A stretch of DNA of 32,336 nt from a bacterium UBA4637 (GCA_002405875.1 DHMR01000106.1:1-32336); one strand, 5' to 3'. Counted from the stretch's first letter, positions 8,680-17,262 are shown. The notes: generated by a model not told the origin, from the sequence alone. Program-made: numbers and translations.

Positions 8680-10089
8680 ATGAGATATTATTTGATAGTA
8701 GGCGAGGCTAGTGGCGATTTGCATGCTAGCCGACTGATGCGCTCGTTGAAAAAAGTGGACGAGTTCGCTGAGTTTAGGTTCTTCGGCGGTGATTTGATGG
8801 CTGCTGAGGGAGGAACTCGTGTAAAGCATTTTAAGGAGCTTGCCTATATGGGATTCGTGCCCGTGCTTCTGCACCTTGGTACTATCTTCAAAAACATGAA
8901 AATGTGCAAGGAAGATATTTTGAAGTGGAAGCCTGATGTCGTGATATTGGTAGACTATCCTGGCTTTAACTTGAATATCGCCAAGTTTTTGAAACAGAGG
9001 ACGAATATACCTGCCTATTATTATATTTCTCCTAAGATATGGGCTTGGAAGGAGTGGCGTATCCGTAGTATCAAACGCGATATTGCCCAGCTTTTCTCCA
9101 TCTTGCCCTTTGAAGTCGCTTTCTTTGAGCAGAAGCATCATTATCCTATCCATTATGTAGGTAATCCAACGGCTCAAGAGGTAAGTGAATTTAGGGCAGG
9201 GTACAAGCAGACGTTTGCTGAGTTTTGTGAGGAAAACAATCTTGACATACATCGCCCAATTATTGCTCTCTTGGCTGGTAGTAGATTGCAAGAAATCAAA
9301 GACAATTTGCCTGCCATGATAGAGGTGGCGGAACGTTATGAGGATTACCAGATGGTGTTGGCTGGAGCTCCAAGCATAGAGGATGCTTATTATGCAAAGT
9401 TTATCAAGAATACCCCTGTGCACTTGGTGCGCAATAAGACCTATCCTCTCCTGGCACATAGCACGGTGGCTCTTGTTACTTGTGGAACGGCTACCTTGGA
9501 AACAGCTCTTTTTGATGTCCCGCAGGTGGTATGTTATGAGACACCTGTTCCTCGTCTCATTCGGTTCGCCTTCAATCATATCATTAAGGTGAAATACATC
9601 TCGTTGGTCAATCTCATTGCCAATAAGGAGGTCGTGCCAGAGATGCTTGCCGATCGTTTTGTCGTCGATAAGATTGCAGATGAACTCTATCGCATTTTGC
9701 CAGGTCAACCAGAACGGGATAAGATGATGGCTTCTTATAAGGAGGTTCGTGAACGCTTGGGCGACAAGGTGGCTCCAGATGAGGCGGCTCGCATCATGTT
9801 CGACTTGCTGGTGAAGCGTCGAGAGGAATTGCTGCGTTTGGCCCAGGAGCGTGCGGCTGCAGAAGCTAAAGCTGCCGCTGAGGCTGCTGAGCGTGCTCGC
9901 CAGAAGGCTTTGGCTGAGGCTGAGGCTGCTCGCAAAAAGGCTGAGGCTGAAGCTGAGTTGGCACGAAAACAAGCTGACGAACGCATTCGACAAGCCCAGC
10001 AGCGTGCTGCCCAGGCTCAACAGGAAGAATGGGAGGTCCAGCGAAGTGAGAGGTATGAGGAAGAACAGGAACGTGGAGAGAACTTTTAA
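8680..10089 (+). CDS. lpxB: Lipid-A-disaccharide synthase with long coiled-coil C-terminal extension
   Basis: LpxB joins UDP-2,3-diacylglucosamine and lipid X to form lipid A disaccharide at the inner membrane. The start MRYYLIVGEASGDLHAS is the family N-terminus. YISPKIWAWKEWRI (115-128), HYVGNP (158-163), LLAGSRLQEI (197-206) and CGTATLETAL (268-277) are conserved glycosyltransferase-B blocks. The core ends near residue 377. Residues 378-469 (bases ~9811-10086) are an added tail, very rich in Ala, Glu, Lys, Arg and Gln with no Gly or Pro for about 80 residues, so it should form one long helix or coiled coil. LpxB proteins are normally near 380 residues, so the tail is roughly 90 residues of extra sequence. 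It is co-linear with surE and ends at a bidirectional terminator. Confidence 0.95.
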   Translation: MRYYLIVGEASGDLHASRLMRSLKKVDEFAEFRFFGGDLMAAEGGTRVKHFKELAYMGFVPVLLHLGTIFKNMKMCKEDILKWKPDVVILVDYPGFNLNIAKFLKQRTNIPAYYYISPKIWAWKEWRIRSIKRDIAQLFSILPFEVAFFEQKHHYPIHYVGNPTAQEVSEFRAGYKQTFAEFCEENNLDIHRPIIALLAGSRLQEIKDNLPAMIEVAERYEDYQMVLAGAPSIEDAYYAKFIKNTPVHLVRNKTYPLLAHSTVALVTCGTATLETALFDVPQVVCYETPVPRLIRFAFNHIIKVKYISLVNLIANKEVVPEMLADRFVVDKIADELYRILPGQPERDKMMASYKEVRERLGDKVAPDEAARIMFDLLVKRREELLRLAQERAAAEAKAAAEAAERARQKALAEAEAARKKAEAEAELARKQADERIRQAQQRAAQAQQEEWEVQRSERYEEEQERGENF

Positions 10090-10157
10090 GCTTTTAGGCC
10101 TTCAGCCCATTTCCTATCTTCTTGCAAAGCTTTATATAACCCCGAAAGGAAAAGAAA

Positions 10158-10197
10158 AAACTCCCGCTAGGCATATTGCAGTGCTTAGCGGGAGTTT
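10158..10197. terminator. Bidirectional terminator between lpxB and cdsA
   Basis: AAACTCCCGCTA (10158-10169) and TAGCGGGAGTTT (10186-10197) form a 12-bp stem, with partial inner pairing. A-rich sequence lies on the left and T-rich sequence on the right, so it can serve both convergent genes. Confidence 0.85.
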
Positions 10198-10231
10198 CTG
10201 TTTTAAATAGTTCTTTGTCGCCTTATTTGTT

Positions 10232-11101
10232 TTATGCTGCAAAGAGCTGTATGGTATAAAAGTAAATAACGGCAGCCGGTATGGCCATGAGTGAGGAGTC
10301 GAATCGGTCGAGCATACCTCCATGCCCCGGCAGAATGTTGCCGCTGTCTTTTACACCCAGTGTGCGTTTGAAGAGGCTTTCTACCAAGTCGCCCCAAGTA
10401 CCAAAGAACACAACCACAAGTCCAAGTCCTTCCCAGCCGAGAATGCTGAGTCGGTGGGCTTCACCGTCGTTGGCTATGTAACCGATGATGCCAGCCACGA
10501 TAAGCACGAGTATGCCACCGCCAATGCTTCCTTCCCAGCTCTTTCCTGGACTCACTCGTGGAAATAGCTTGTGCTTGCCAAATAACGAGCCACTGCAGTA
10601 GGCACCGGTGTCGTTGGTCCAGAGGAAGATGAAGATGCTCAATGGAAGCAGCATGTCGTAATGTATCTGTCCATCGAAAGCTGATGTCTCAAACGAGAGT
10701 ACGTTGATCATGGAGAAAGGCAGGGCGATGTACATCTGAGAGAGCATGGTGTATGCCCAGTCGTTGATGGCATTCTTGTTGCCTGTATATAGCTCACTGA
10801 TGAAGAGGTACACGATAGTGAGAAGGTAGGGTACAAAGACAATGAAATTGCCTACGAAACCTGTGCGAAAGCCTGCTACGGCAAGGAAAAAGTAGACACC
10901 TGCCACGGTGGCGATGAAACGGTTCACCGTTACGTCTTCCTTTTGATTCACGAGCCCGCAGTATTCCCAGATGCTCAGTCCTGTGATGAGGGCGAAGAGT
11001 ATGACCATTGCCTTCGGGTTGAGAAAACAAGACACCATGCACACTACAAAGAGTGCGCCTGTGATAGCTCTTATCACTAGATTCTTTTGCTTGTCTGTCA
11101 T
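10232..11101 (-). CDS. cdsA: Phosphatidate cytidylyltransferase
   Basis: A 289-residue integral membrane enzyme that makes CDP-diacylglycerol from phosphatidic acid and CTP, the branch point of phospholipid synthesis. Several hydrophobic segments fill residues 1-220 (for example AITGALFVVCMVSCFL and GGGILVLIVAGIIGYIA). The C-terminal signature is clear: SPGKSWEGSIGGG, then GDLVESLFKRTLGVKDSG and PGHGGMLDRFDS, matching the S-KR-KD-PGHGG-DR-D pattern of CDP-synthases. It starts 5 bp after the ftsH stop, so the two are almost certainly one transcript. It converges on lpxB. Confidence 0.95.
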   Translation of the reverse strand: MTDKQKNLVIRAITGALFVVCMVSCFLNPKAMVILFALITGLSIWEYCGLVNQKEDVTVNRFIATVAGVYFFLAVAGFRTGFVGNFIVFVPYLLTIVYLFISELYTGNKNAINDWAYTMLSQMYIALPFSMINVLSFETSAFDGQIHYDMLLPLSIFIFLWTNDTGAYCSGSLFGKHKLFPRVSPGKSWEGSIGGGILVLIVAGIIGYIANDGEAHRLSILGWEGLGLVVVFFGTWGDLVESLFKRTLGVKDSGNILPGHGGMLDRFDSSLMAIPAAVIYFYTIQLFAA

Positions 11102-11106
11102 GATCC

Positions 11107-13212
11107 TTATTTTTTATCGTCGTTTTTGTTGTCGTCGTCTTCGTCGTCCTTCTTGCTGTCGCTGTCCCCAGAAGCCTTGGCCTCATGCTCTTTGATGGCT
11201 GCTTGAACTGCGGGGATTTCCTTCACCTTGTCGTCGTCGACCGTAGTGGAAGGGTCTTCCACCTTAGGCTGTTCGTCTTCCATGATTTCTTGTGAACGAC
11301 TCAGCCATGGACGTTTACCGAAAATTTTCTCCACATCTTCTGCCATGATGACCTCTTTTTGGATGAGCAACTCTGCGAGGGCGTTATGTCCTTCCTTGTG
11401 CTCCATCAGGATGTTCTTGGCACGAGTATATTGTTCGTTCACAATCTGGAGAACCTCTTGGTCGATTTCTCTTGCCGTGGTTTCTGAGTATGGACGCTGG
11501 AACGAGTACTCATTCTGGTTGTAATAGCAAATGTTTGGCAACGTCTTGCTCATACCCAGATAGGCCACCATTCCATAAGCGCTCTTAGTGGCACGTTCCA
11601 AGTCGTTCATGGCTCCTGAGGATATGTGCCCTGTGAAGAGCTCCTCGGCAGCACGTCCACCCATCAATGAGCACATCTCGTCGAGCATCTGCTCCTTGGT
11701 GGTAATCTGACGCTCCTCTGGCAAGTACCAAGCTGCACCTAGGGCTTGTCCACGAGGTACGATGGTAACCTTGATGAGTGGGTTGGCATACTGGCAGAAC
11801 CAAGAGATGGTGGCGTGACCTGCCTCATGGAGGGCTATGCTTCTCTTCTCGTCGGCAGTCATTACCTTGGTTTTCTTCTCCAGTCCACCCACGATGCGGT
11901 CTACTGCATCAAGGAAGTCTTGTTTGCTTACGGCTTTCTTGTCGTGACGTGCAGCGATGAGGGCAGCCTCGTTGCAGACGTTGGCGATGTCGGCTCCAGA
12001 GAAGCCTGGGGTCTGGCGGGCGAGAAGGTCAACGTCCACGGTGTCGTCTATCTTGATAGGTTTGAGGTGAACCAAGAATATAGCCTTGCGTTCATTCAAG
12101 CCTGGTAGGTCTACATGTATTTCTCGGTCGAAACGTCCGGCACGCAGCAGGGCGCTGTCGAGCATGTCCACGCGGTTGGTGGCTGCAAGGATGATGACAC
12201 CACTATTGGTTCCGAATCCGTCCATTTCAGTGAGGAGGGCATTCAGCGTGTTCTCTCGTTCGTCGTTACCACCCATGGCAGGATTCTTGCTGCGGGCGCG
12301 GCCCACAGCATCAATCTCGTCGATGAAGATGATGCAAGGTGCTTTCTCCTTAGCCTGGCGGAAAAGGTCGCGCACGCGTGATGCACCCACGCCTACGAAC
12401 ATCTCGACAAAGTCGGAACCGCTCATCGAGAAGAATGGAACGCCAGCCTCGCCAGCAACAGCCTTGGCCAAGAGGGTCTTACCTGTTCCCGGAGGACCTA
12501 CCAAGAGCGCACCCTTAGGTATCTTGCCTCCTAGGTCTGTGTATTTCTGCGGATTCTTGAGGAACTCTACGATTTCCTCCACTTCCTGTTTGGCACCTTC
12601 CTGACCTGCGACATCCTTGAAGGTGACACCGATGGCATTGCCCTTCTCGTACATCTTAGCCTTGCTCTTTCCTACGCTGAAGATGCCTCCACCCATGCCC
12701 GTGCCAAGGCCTGAGCCCATTCTGCCAGACATCCACCAGATGAAGATGAAGAAGAAAAGCAGAGGAGCCAAGTTGACGAGCAGGTTGATGAAGTCATTGT
12801 CCTTCTGGTTGTCGTAACTGAAGGAATGAATCTTCTTCTCTTTCACCATCTCGTTGGCGTAGCGGTCAACCTCGTCAATGGAGCCAAACTGTACTTTTAC
12901 GTAAGGATTGGGACCAACACTCTGTGCTGGCATCTTGTACACGTCACGAATGTACTTTGGGTTGATATATATCTTGAGGGTACTCTCCGTCTTGTTTGCC
13001 ACCACACTCAGCACATATCCCTTGTCCACATACTGCTTGAACTCGGTGTAGGTGGCTTCTTTGGCAGCGCTGCCGCCAAGCGCATCTCCACCGCCTGTGA
13101 AGAATAGTACCATCAAGGCGATGAGTATGAATGTGTAGAGCCAGTTCATGTTAAATCGTGGCATCTTTGGACCGTTGCCGCCACGAGGGCTTAAATTGTT
13201 GCTTTGTTCCAT
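11107..13212 (-). CDS. ftsH: ATP-dependent zinc metalloprotease FtsH
   Basis: A 701-residue membrane-anchored AAA+ protease that degrades misassembled membrane proteins and regulatory substrates. TM1 (about 23-41) and TM2 (about 147-161) flank a periplasmic domain of about 105 residues. The AAA module has Walker A GPPGTGKT (239-246), Walker B IIFIDEID (294-301) and the second-region-of-homology [15 protein letters not shown]. The zinc site HEAGH (462-466) marks the M41 protease. The C-terminal ~50 residues are an acidic/lysine-rich tail ([13 protein letters not shown]), likely disordered. It lies 34 bp after rsfS and 5 bp before cdsA. In E. coli FtsH controls lipid A synthesis by degrading LpxC; whether it does so here is unknown, but lpxB is nearby. 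Confidence 0.97.
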   Translation of the reverse strand: MEQSNNLSPRGGNGPKMPRFNMNWLYTFILIALMVLFFTGGGDALGGSAAKEATYTEFKQYVDKGYVLSVVANKTESTLKIYINPKYIRDVYKMPAQSVGPNPYVKVQFGSIDEVDRYANEMVKEKKIHSFSYDNQKDNDFINLLVNLAPLLFFFIFIWWMSGRMGSGLGTGMGGGIFSVGKSKAKMYEKGNAIGVTFKDVAGQEGAKQEVEEIVEFLKNPQKYTDLGGKIPKGALLVGPPGTGKTLLAKAVAGEAGVPFFSMSGSDFVEMFVGVGASRVRDLFRQAKEKAPCIIFIDEIDAVGRARSKNPAMGGNDERENTLNALLTEMDGFGTNSGVIILAATNRVDMLDSALLRAGRFDREIHVDLPGLNERKAIFLVHLKPIKIDDTVDVDLLARQTPGFSGADIANVCNEAALIAARHDKKAVSKQDFLDAVDRIVGGLEKKTKVMTADEKRSIALHEAGHATISWFCQYANPLIKVTIVPRGQALGAAWYLPEERQITTKEQMLDEMCSLMGGRAAEELFTGHISSGAMNDLERATKSAYGMVAYLGMSKTLPNICYYNQNEYSFQRPYSETTAREIDQEVLQIVNEQYTRAKNILMEHKEGHNALAELLIQKEVIMAEDVEKIFGKRPWLSRSQEIMEDEQPKVEDPSTTVDDDKVKEIPAVQAAIKEHEAKASGDSDSKKDDEDDDNKNDDKK

Positions 13213-13246
13213 TTTTTGTATACCTTTGTTTTAACCTAATAGAATA

Positions 13247-13606
13247 CTAGTCGAGGTTGGGGATGTGGGTGAGCTTGGCATCTTCCCATAGGTGCTCCAG
13301 GTCATAGTATGCTCGCACTTCTGGTAAGAACACATGCACTAGGACATCTACAAAGTCCATGGCAACCCACTGGTCGTTGCCAAGTCCTGCTACATTGACA
13401 GGCTTCTCGCCCAATCGCTCACGGCACAAGTCGCCTATGCTTCCTGCGATGGCTTCCACCTGTGTGGGACTACCGCCCTGGCAGATGATGAAGTATTTGG
13501 CGATGCTTCCGTCGATGCCTGTGAGATCGGCGATGACGATGTCTTGTCCTTTCTTTTCTTGTATACCTTCCTTGATAGTCTCTACGAGTTTTTTCACTGT
13601 GTTCAT
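13247..13606 (-). CDS. rsfS: Ribosome silencing factor RsfS
   Basis: A 119-residue RsfS/Iojap protein that binds L14 of the large subunit and blocks subunit joining during starvation. Family blocks are DIVIADLTGIDGSIAKYFIICQG split across residues ~22-44, GSPTQVEAIAGSI, and WVAMDFVDVLVHVFLPEVRAYYDLEHLWEDA near the C-terminus, where the conserved YYDLE-LW region sits. Length is typical. It is the first gene of the rsfS-ftsH-cdsA run and has its own -7 element about 70 bp upstream. Confidence 0.95.
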   Translation of the reverse strand: MNTVKKLVETIKEGIQEKKGQDIVIADLTGIDGSIAKYFIICQGGSPTQVEAIAGSIGDLCRERLGEKPVNVAGLGNDQWVAMDFVDVLVHVFLPEVRAYYDLEHLWEDAKLTHIPNLD

Positions 13607-13673
13607 TTATTCTTTTCTTGTTATATTTCTATTGATTAATGTTGAATCTTGTTTGTTTATACTTTATCTTTTG

Positions 13674-13703
13674 CAAAGATACGCTAAATACATGGAAAAA
13701 CCA
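13674..13703 (-). promoter_or_regulatory. Promoter of the rsfS-ftsH-cdsA operon
   Basis: On the minus strand, TGG (one mismatch to TTG), 19 bp, then TATCTTTG, a full match to the -7 consensus TAnnTTTG. It lies about 68 bp before rsfS. Confidence 0.55.
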
Positions 13704-13773
13704 CTTAAAACACGAAAAAAATGCTTTTTTTAAAATAAAATGCGCTTTTTTTAGAAAAAAGTCTCGAAAAATT

Positions 13774-13803
13774 TTGGAGGTTCAAAAAAAACTCGTACCT
13801 TTG
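13774..13803 (+). promoter_or_regulatory. Promoter of the tandem tRNA-Gln genes
   Basis: TTG (13774-13776), 19 bp, TACCTTTG (13796-13803): both elements of the Bacteroidota housekeeping promoter are exact. The first tRNA starts 38 bp further on. Confidence 0.75.
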
Positions 13804-13840
13804 CAACCGCAATTGTGAAAACAACATTGTTTGCAAATAT

Positions 13841-13911
13841 TGGGATATGGTGTAATGGTAACACTACAGATTCTGGTCCTGTCATTCCTGGTTCGAATCC
13901 GGGTATCCCAA
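13841..13911 (+). tRNA. tRNA-Gln (anticodon CTG), copy 1
   Basis: A 71-nt cloverleaf. The acceptor arms are TGGGATA and TATCCCA, with the U1-A72 end seen in many tRNA-Gln. The D-arm is GTG and CAC, and the T-arm is CCTGG-TTCGAAT-CCGGG. The anticodon loop TTCTGGT gives CTG at 34-36, reading CAG. The anticodon stem ACAGA/CCTGT has an A31-C39 mismatch at the loop side. The discriminator is A. No CCA is encoded (CAT follows). Confidence 0.93.
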
Positions 13912-13945
13912 CATAGCGCATCAAGCAAGTTTCACTCTAGCACAT

Positions 13946-14016
13946 TGGGATATGGTGTAATGGTAACACTACAGATTCTGGTCCTGTCATTCCTGGTTCG
14001 AATCCGGGTATCCCAA
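13946..14016 (+). tRNA. tRNA-Gln (anticodon CTG), copy 2
   Basis: Identical over all 71 nt to the first copy, including the A31-C39 mismatch, after a 34-bp spacer. Here the genome continues ACCA after TATCCCA, so this copy happens to carry an encoded CCA (14017-14019) that copy 1 lacks. Both copies share one promoter and one terminator. Confidence 0.93.
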
Positions 14017-14028
14017 CCATACGCTTTG

Positions 14029-14059
14029 GCATCTCTCAGTGATGAGGGGTGCTTTTTTT
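14029..14059 (+). terminator. Terminator of the tRNA-Gln pair
   Basis: GCATCTCTCA and TGAGGGGTGC form a 10-bp stem with two G-U pairs and a GTGA tetraloop, followed by seven T. It starts 10 bp after the encoded CCA of copy 2. Confidence 0.85.
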
Positions 14060-14105
14060 GTATCAGCCAGTGTCTGATGTTAGATGTTGGCAAGATGGAT
14101 AAAAC

Positions 14106-14148
14106 AAAAAACGCATCCTTTGCAAAGTATGTAAAAGATGCGTTTTTT
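14106..14148 (-). terminator. Terminator of the DUF349 gene
   Basis: AAAAAACGCATC (14106-14117) and GATGCGTTTTTT (14137-14148) form a 12-bp stem. The DUF349 stop lies 8 bp before it on the minus strand. The A/T symmetry means it could also back up the tRNA terminator. Confidence 0.75.
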
Positions 14149-14156
14149 ATTTTGTG

Positions 14157-15920
14157 TTATTTGTTCTCGGCATCAATAGCCTTGATTTTCTGTTTTACCA
14201 TTTCCAAGTCGCTCTTCAACTTCTCGACCTTTCTATTCATTTCTTCTACCAGGCTGTTTCCCTTCTTGCTTGCGGCATTGAGGAATCCCAGGTTGTTCTC
14301 GTAGGTCGTAATCTCTGAGCGCAACTGGTCGTAGCGGCGTAGGAGTTTGCCTCGCTCGTTGTCCAAAGCGTTGGCTCCCTCTTTGGCTACGTTCTTCAAG
14401 TTGCTCTTGAAATTGTCCAGGTGCTTCTTGGCGTTGCTGATGTGCAGGTCTTTGTACAGGTTGTCGAGCACTTCGTGATACTCTTTGTACAATTTGTCTT
14501 TTTCCTTGAAAGGCACATGGCCAATAGCGTTGTATTGGTTGGTCAATTCCTGCATCTTCTTTTGGAGGTCTTCGCCCTTGCTGTCGAGCAGAGCCTTCAA
14601 CTGAGTGATGATGTCGCGCTTCTTGTCGAGGTTCTCATGCTCTTCGTTACGGGTGCCAGCGTTTTGCTTGTTACGTGCGTCGAAGAATTTGTTGCAGGCA
14701 GCGAGGAAGCTTTTCCAGAGCTGGTCGCTCTGTTTGTGAGGAACGATGCCAATGGTCTTCCATTCCTTTTGGAGGGCGATGAGCTTGTCGCTGGTTTTCT
14801 TCCAGTCGGTGCTGTCGGCGAGCGCTTCAGCCTTTTCTACGAGCTTTTGTTTTTTCAGGAGATTCTCTGCATAGATATCCTTGAGAGCCTTGAAGAATTC
14901 TGCTTTTTTGCCGAAGAACTCATCGTTGGCAATGCGGAAACGCTCAAAGATCTTTACGTTCATCTTTTGTGGGGCAAAGCCGATTTTCTTCCATTCGCCT
15001 TGTATGTCGATGACTTCTTTGGTGGCTTTCTCCCAGTCTTGTGCAGTCTTTCGCTCTTCCTGGCAAATGGCTTCCACTTTTTCACAGAGCGCAGTCTTCT
15101 TTGCAAGATTTTCCTCTTCTTTGGCACGAATGTCTTCGAAGTGCTTTTGGTGGCGCTTGTTGATGACGGTGCTTGCCTCCTTGAAGCGAGCCCAAATTTG
15201 CTCTCTCAGTTCCTTTGCTACAGGACCAATCTCACGATACTGCTGGTGCAGGTCTTGTAACTTGTGGAATGCGGAGATGATGTCTGGCTCGTCGGCAAGT
15301 TTCTCGGCTGCCTCACAAAGGGCAGTCTTTGCCTCCAAGTTCTTCTTGAAATCATATTCGCGAGCTTCGTTGTTCAACTTCAGCATGTCGTAGAACTGTT
15401 CCACGTAGAGCTGGTAGTTTTTCCACACCTCGCTAGCCTTGTCGGCAGGGAGGGCTTTGATTTCTTTCCATTCCTGCTGCAAAGCCTTGAAATCTTGGTA
15501 CGACTTGTTTGCCTCCTCTGGCGAGGTGGTCATAGCCTTTATCTTGTCGATAATCTCAAGTTTTTTCTTGAGATTTTCCTGCTTTTCTTCTTCTTGTTCC
15601 AGGAAGATCTTGGCTCTTCTTTCCTTGATGAGCTGCATTTCAGCCTTGAAAGCCTCTTCGGTATCATCAGGCAGAAGCACGTATTTCTCAGGGTCGCCAC
15701 CGCCAGCGAGATACTCTTTCATCTGGGCGTCTCTCTCTGCGAGATGCATCTTGTAGAAAGTAGTCTTGAGATGGTCGAGTTCCTCCTTGTTGGGAATTTC
15801 TTCGCTGTGTGCGATTTCCTTTACTCTTTCGAGCACTTCCTGCTTGGTGGCATAAGCCTTCTTGGCAGGTTCTTCCTGGGTGCTCTGCTGCAACAGAGCG
15901 TTTTCTTGAGAGTCCATCAT
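14157..15920 (-). CDS. DUF349 domain-containing coiled-coil protein
   Basis: A 587-residue, highly charged, mostly helical protein. It has at least four repeats of the DUF349 type, each centred on a W-K-x-I/A motif such as LQQEWKEIKALPADKASEVW, IQGEWKKIGFAPQ, LQKEWKTIGIVPHKQSDQLW and YNAIGHVPFKEKDKLYKEY, spaced about 70-80 residues. No signal peptide or membrane segment is present. The last ~75 residues form a separate heptad-rich coiled coil ending VKQKIKAIDAENK. The family has no well-defined biochemical role. Met1 and Met2 are adjacent and either could initiate. It is monocistronic, with a candidate promoter upstream and its own terminator. The long open frames on the opposite strand of this gene are codon-bias shadows. 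Confidence 0.9.
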   Translation of the reverse strand: MMDSQENALLQQSTQEEPAKKAYATKQEVLERVKEIAHSEEIPNKEELDHLKTTFYKMHLAERDAQMKEYLAGGGDPEKYVLLPDDTEEAFKAEMQLIKERRAKIFLEQEEEKQENLKKKLEIIDKIKAMTTSPEEANKSYQDFKALQQEWKEIKALPADKASEVWKNYQLYVEQFYDMLKLNNEAREYDFKKNLEAKTALCEAAEKLADEPDIISAFHKLQDLHQQYREIGPVAKELREQIWARFKEASTVINKRHQKHFEDIRAKEEENLAKKTALCEKVEAICQEERKTAQDWEKATKEVIDIQGEWKKIGFAPQKMNVKIFERFRIANDEFFGKKAEFFKALKDIYAENLLKKQKLVEKAEALADSTDWKKTSDKLIALQKEWKTIGIVPHKQSDQLWKSFLAACNKFFDARNKQNAGTRNEEHENLDKKRDIITQLKALLDSKGEDLQKKMQELTNQYNAIGHVPFKEKDKLYKEYHEVLDNLYKDLHISNAKKHLDNFKSNLKNVAKEGANALDNERGKLLRRYDQLRSEITTYENNLGFLNAASKKGNSLVEEMNRKVEKLKSDLEMVKQKIKAIDAENK

Positions 15921-15986
15921 GTCACTTTATTTAGTTTATGATACGAGTTCTGGGTCGGTAGTCGTCTAAATGGCGATTCGACCACA

Positions 15987-15994
15987 CAAAAATA
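15987..15994 (-). promoter_or_regulatory. Candidate -7 element for the DUF349 gene
   Basis: TATTTTTG on the minus strand matches TAnnTTTG, 66 bp before the gene. A TTG is present upstream but at 16-bp spacing, so the -33 element is doubtful. Confidence 0.4.
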
Positions 15995-16022
15995 TGTTAT
16001 TAATGAACTGCAAACTTAAAAA

Positions 16023-16059
16023 AAAAAATCGAATATCTGCGCAAGATATTCGATTTTTT
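16023..16059 (-). terminator. Terminator of the corA gene
   Basis: AAAAAATCGAATATC and GATATTCGATTTTTT form a perfect 15-bp stem with a TGCGCAA loop, and on the minus strand run into a long T tract. It lies about 58 bp past the corA stop. Confidence 0.85.
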
Positions 16060-16117
16060 AATTTTTTTTTCATTTATAGTTGTCTTTTTCTGCTTCTTGT
16101 TGGCATTCAGCCTGTTT

Positions 16118-17044
16118 TTAGAGCAAACGTTTGTAACGTAGAAAGCCCCATGACAAGGCTGATACGATGACCGAAATCACCAAGGCAATGGCAAATCCGT
16201 AAGGGTTGTTCTCCATGCCATTGAGGAGGTTCATTCCGAACAAAGAGGAGATCAGCGTAGGCAACATCATTACGATACTGATGGAGGTCAACGTACGCAT
16301 CGTGGTATTCATGTTGTTGTTGATGATGCTTGAGTATGTGTCCATCGTCGATTCCAAGATGTCGGAGTAGATGCTCGTCGTCTCTCGTGCCTGGGTCATC
16401 TCGATGTTAACGTCCTCGATGAGGTCGGCATCCAGTTCATCCACCTGCAGCTTGAATTTCAGCTTGGAGAGCAGGTTCTCGTTGCCACGGATAGAGGTGA
16501 TGAAGTAGGTGAGGGAGTCTTGCAGACGGCTCAATCCTATCAAGCTCTCGTTGTTCACGCCATGGTCGAGATTGCGCTTCGCTTTCTCGATGAGGGAGTT
16601 GATTTGCTTCAGACGCTTCAGATACCATACGGCGGATGATAGGAACAAGCGGAAAATCATGTCTACGTAATCGGTGAATCCCTCGTTGCGCTTCTGCTGA
16701 TAACTTACGAAATCTATCATCATGTTGGTTTCGTAGTAGCATACGGTGATGGTCACGTCGCGTTTGTGGATGATACCCAGTGGCACGGTGGTGTATGGCG
16801 TGCGGCTGCGTATCTCCTTGACGTATGGGATACGCAGGATGATGAGCATCCAGCCATCGTCGTATTCATAGCGGGCACGCTCGTCGGTATCGCTGATATC
16901 CGATAGGAAATAATCAGGGATCTTAAACTCGTCTTCCAGCAGGCGCTGGTCTTCGTCGGTTGGACATGTTACTTGTATCCAACAATTAGGCTGCCACTCA
17001 TTGAGTACAGTCAAGTTTTTATCGATATTCCAAAAAGTTTTCAT
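16118..17044 (-). CDS. corA: CorA-family magnesium transporter
   Basis: A 308-residue divalent-cation channel of the CorA/MIT family. The N-terminal ~240 residues form the cytoplasmic funnel with a long helix (LSSAVWYLKRLKQINSLIEKA onward). Two transmembrane helices end the protein: about 251-271, closing with the selectivity motif GMN (270-272), and about 282-302. Here GMN is followed by LLNGMENNPYGF, a normal variant of the periplasmic loop. The short basic tail RYKRLL is typical. It is monocistronic, with a candidate promoter about 210 bp upstream and a hairpin-rich leader described separately. Mg2+ is the likeliest ion; Co2+, Ni2+ or Zn2+ transport cannot be excluded from sequence. Confidence 0.92.
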   Translation of the reverse strand: MKTFWNIDKNLTVLNEWQPNCWIQVTCPTDEDQRLLEDEFKIPDYFLSDISDTDERARYEYDDGWMLIILRIPYVKEIRSRTPYTTVPLGIIHKRDVTITVCYYETNMMIDFVSYQQKRNEGFTDYVDMIFRLFLSSAVWYLKRLKQINSLIEKAKRNLDHGVNNESLIGLSRLQDSLTYFITSIRGNENLLSKLKFKLQVDELDADLIEDVNIEMTQARETTSIYSDILESTMDTYSSIINNNMNTTMRTLTSISIVMMLPTLISSLFGMNLLNGMENNPYGFAIALVISVIVSALSWGFLRYKRLL

Positions 17045-17050
17045 TGTTTG

Positions 17051-17107
17051 CTAATCTCCACATAATAAGTGTTTGGGTATGGAGACTAGCCTATAGGTAA
17101 TCTCCAC
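17051..17107 (-). promoter_or_regulatory. corA leader with two mutually exclusive hairpins
   Basis: Read on the minus strand, segment A (17107-17096, GTGGAGATTACC) pairs with segment B (17091-17079, GGCTAGTCTCCAT) around a TATA loop, with one bulged C. Segment C (17062-17051, TGTGGAGATTAG) repeats A and pairs with B (17089-17078) over 12 bp, including two G-U pairs, around a 15-nt loop. A:B and B:C cannot form together. C carries GGAG 11 nt before the corA ATG, so B:C would bury the initiation region. This arrangement is seen in the sequence; regulation is inference. Confidence 0.55.
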
Positions 17108-17254
17108 GCCTTACAATTCATTGTTGTTCTCCGCGTGATAATCGTCCATTTTTGTTTGTGTTTAATTTAACTTGTGCAAGTATTCTAGCAGCGTGGCATC
17201 ATGCTGATAGAGTCATTTTTGCCATATCTGCTACATTGCCTGCAAATCCGAGTG

Positions 17255-17262
17255 CAAAGGTA
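17255..17262 (-). promoter_or_regulatory. Candidate -7 element for corA
   Basis: TACCTTTG on the minus strand is a full TAnnTTTG match. TTG triplets upstream are at 16 and 23 bp, not 19-21. If used, it gives a leader of about 200 nt, which holds the alternative hairpins. The 17045-17370 gap contains only this element, the leader and the dipeptidase terminator. Confidence 0.45.

Noticed and set aside
8653..10020. 455-codon open frame antisense to lpxB
   Set aside because: LpxB matches its family throughout; the antisense frame is low-complexity and resembles nothing, so it is a codon-bias shadow.
15395..15412. parS-like TGTTCCACGTAGAGC
   Set aside because: It departs from the parS palindrome in the right half, lies inside the DUF349 coding region and stands alone.
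14421..15941. Two long plus-strand open frames (279 and 225 codons) opposite the DUF349 gene
   Set aside because: Their Leu/Val/Phe-rich translation is the complement of Lys/Glu-rich coiled-coil codons, and the DUF349 repeats are clear on the other strand.
17045..17262. M-box magnesium riboswitch before corA
   Set aside because: I do not see the conserved M-box core; only the competing hairpins are supported.
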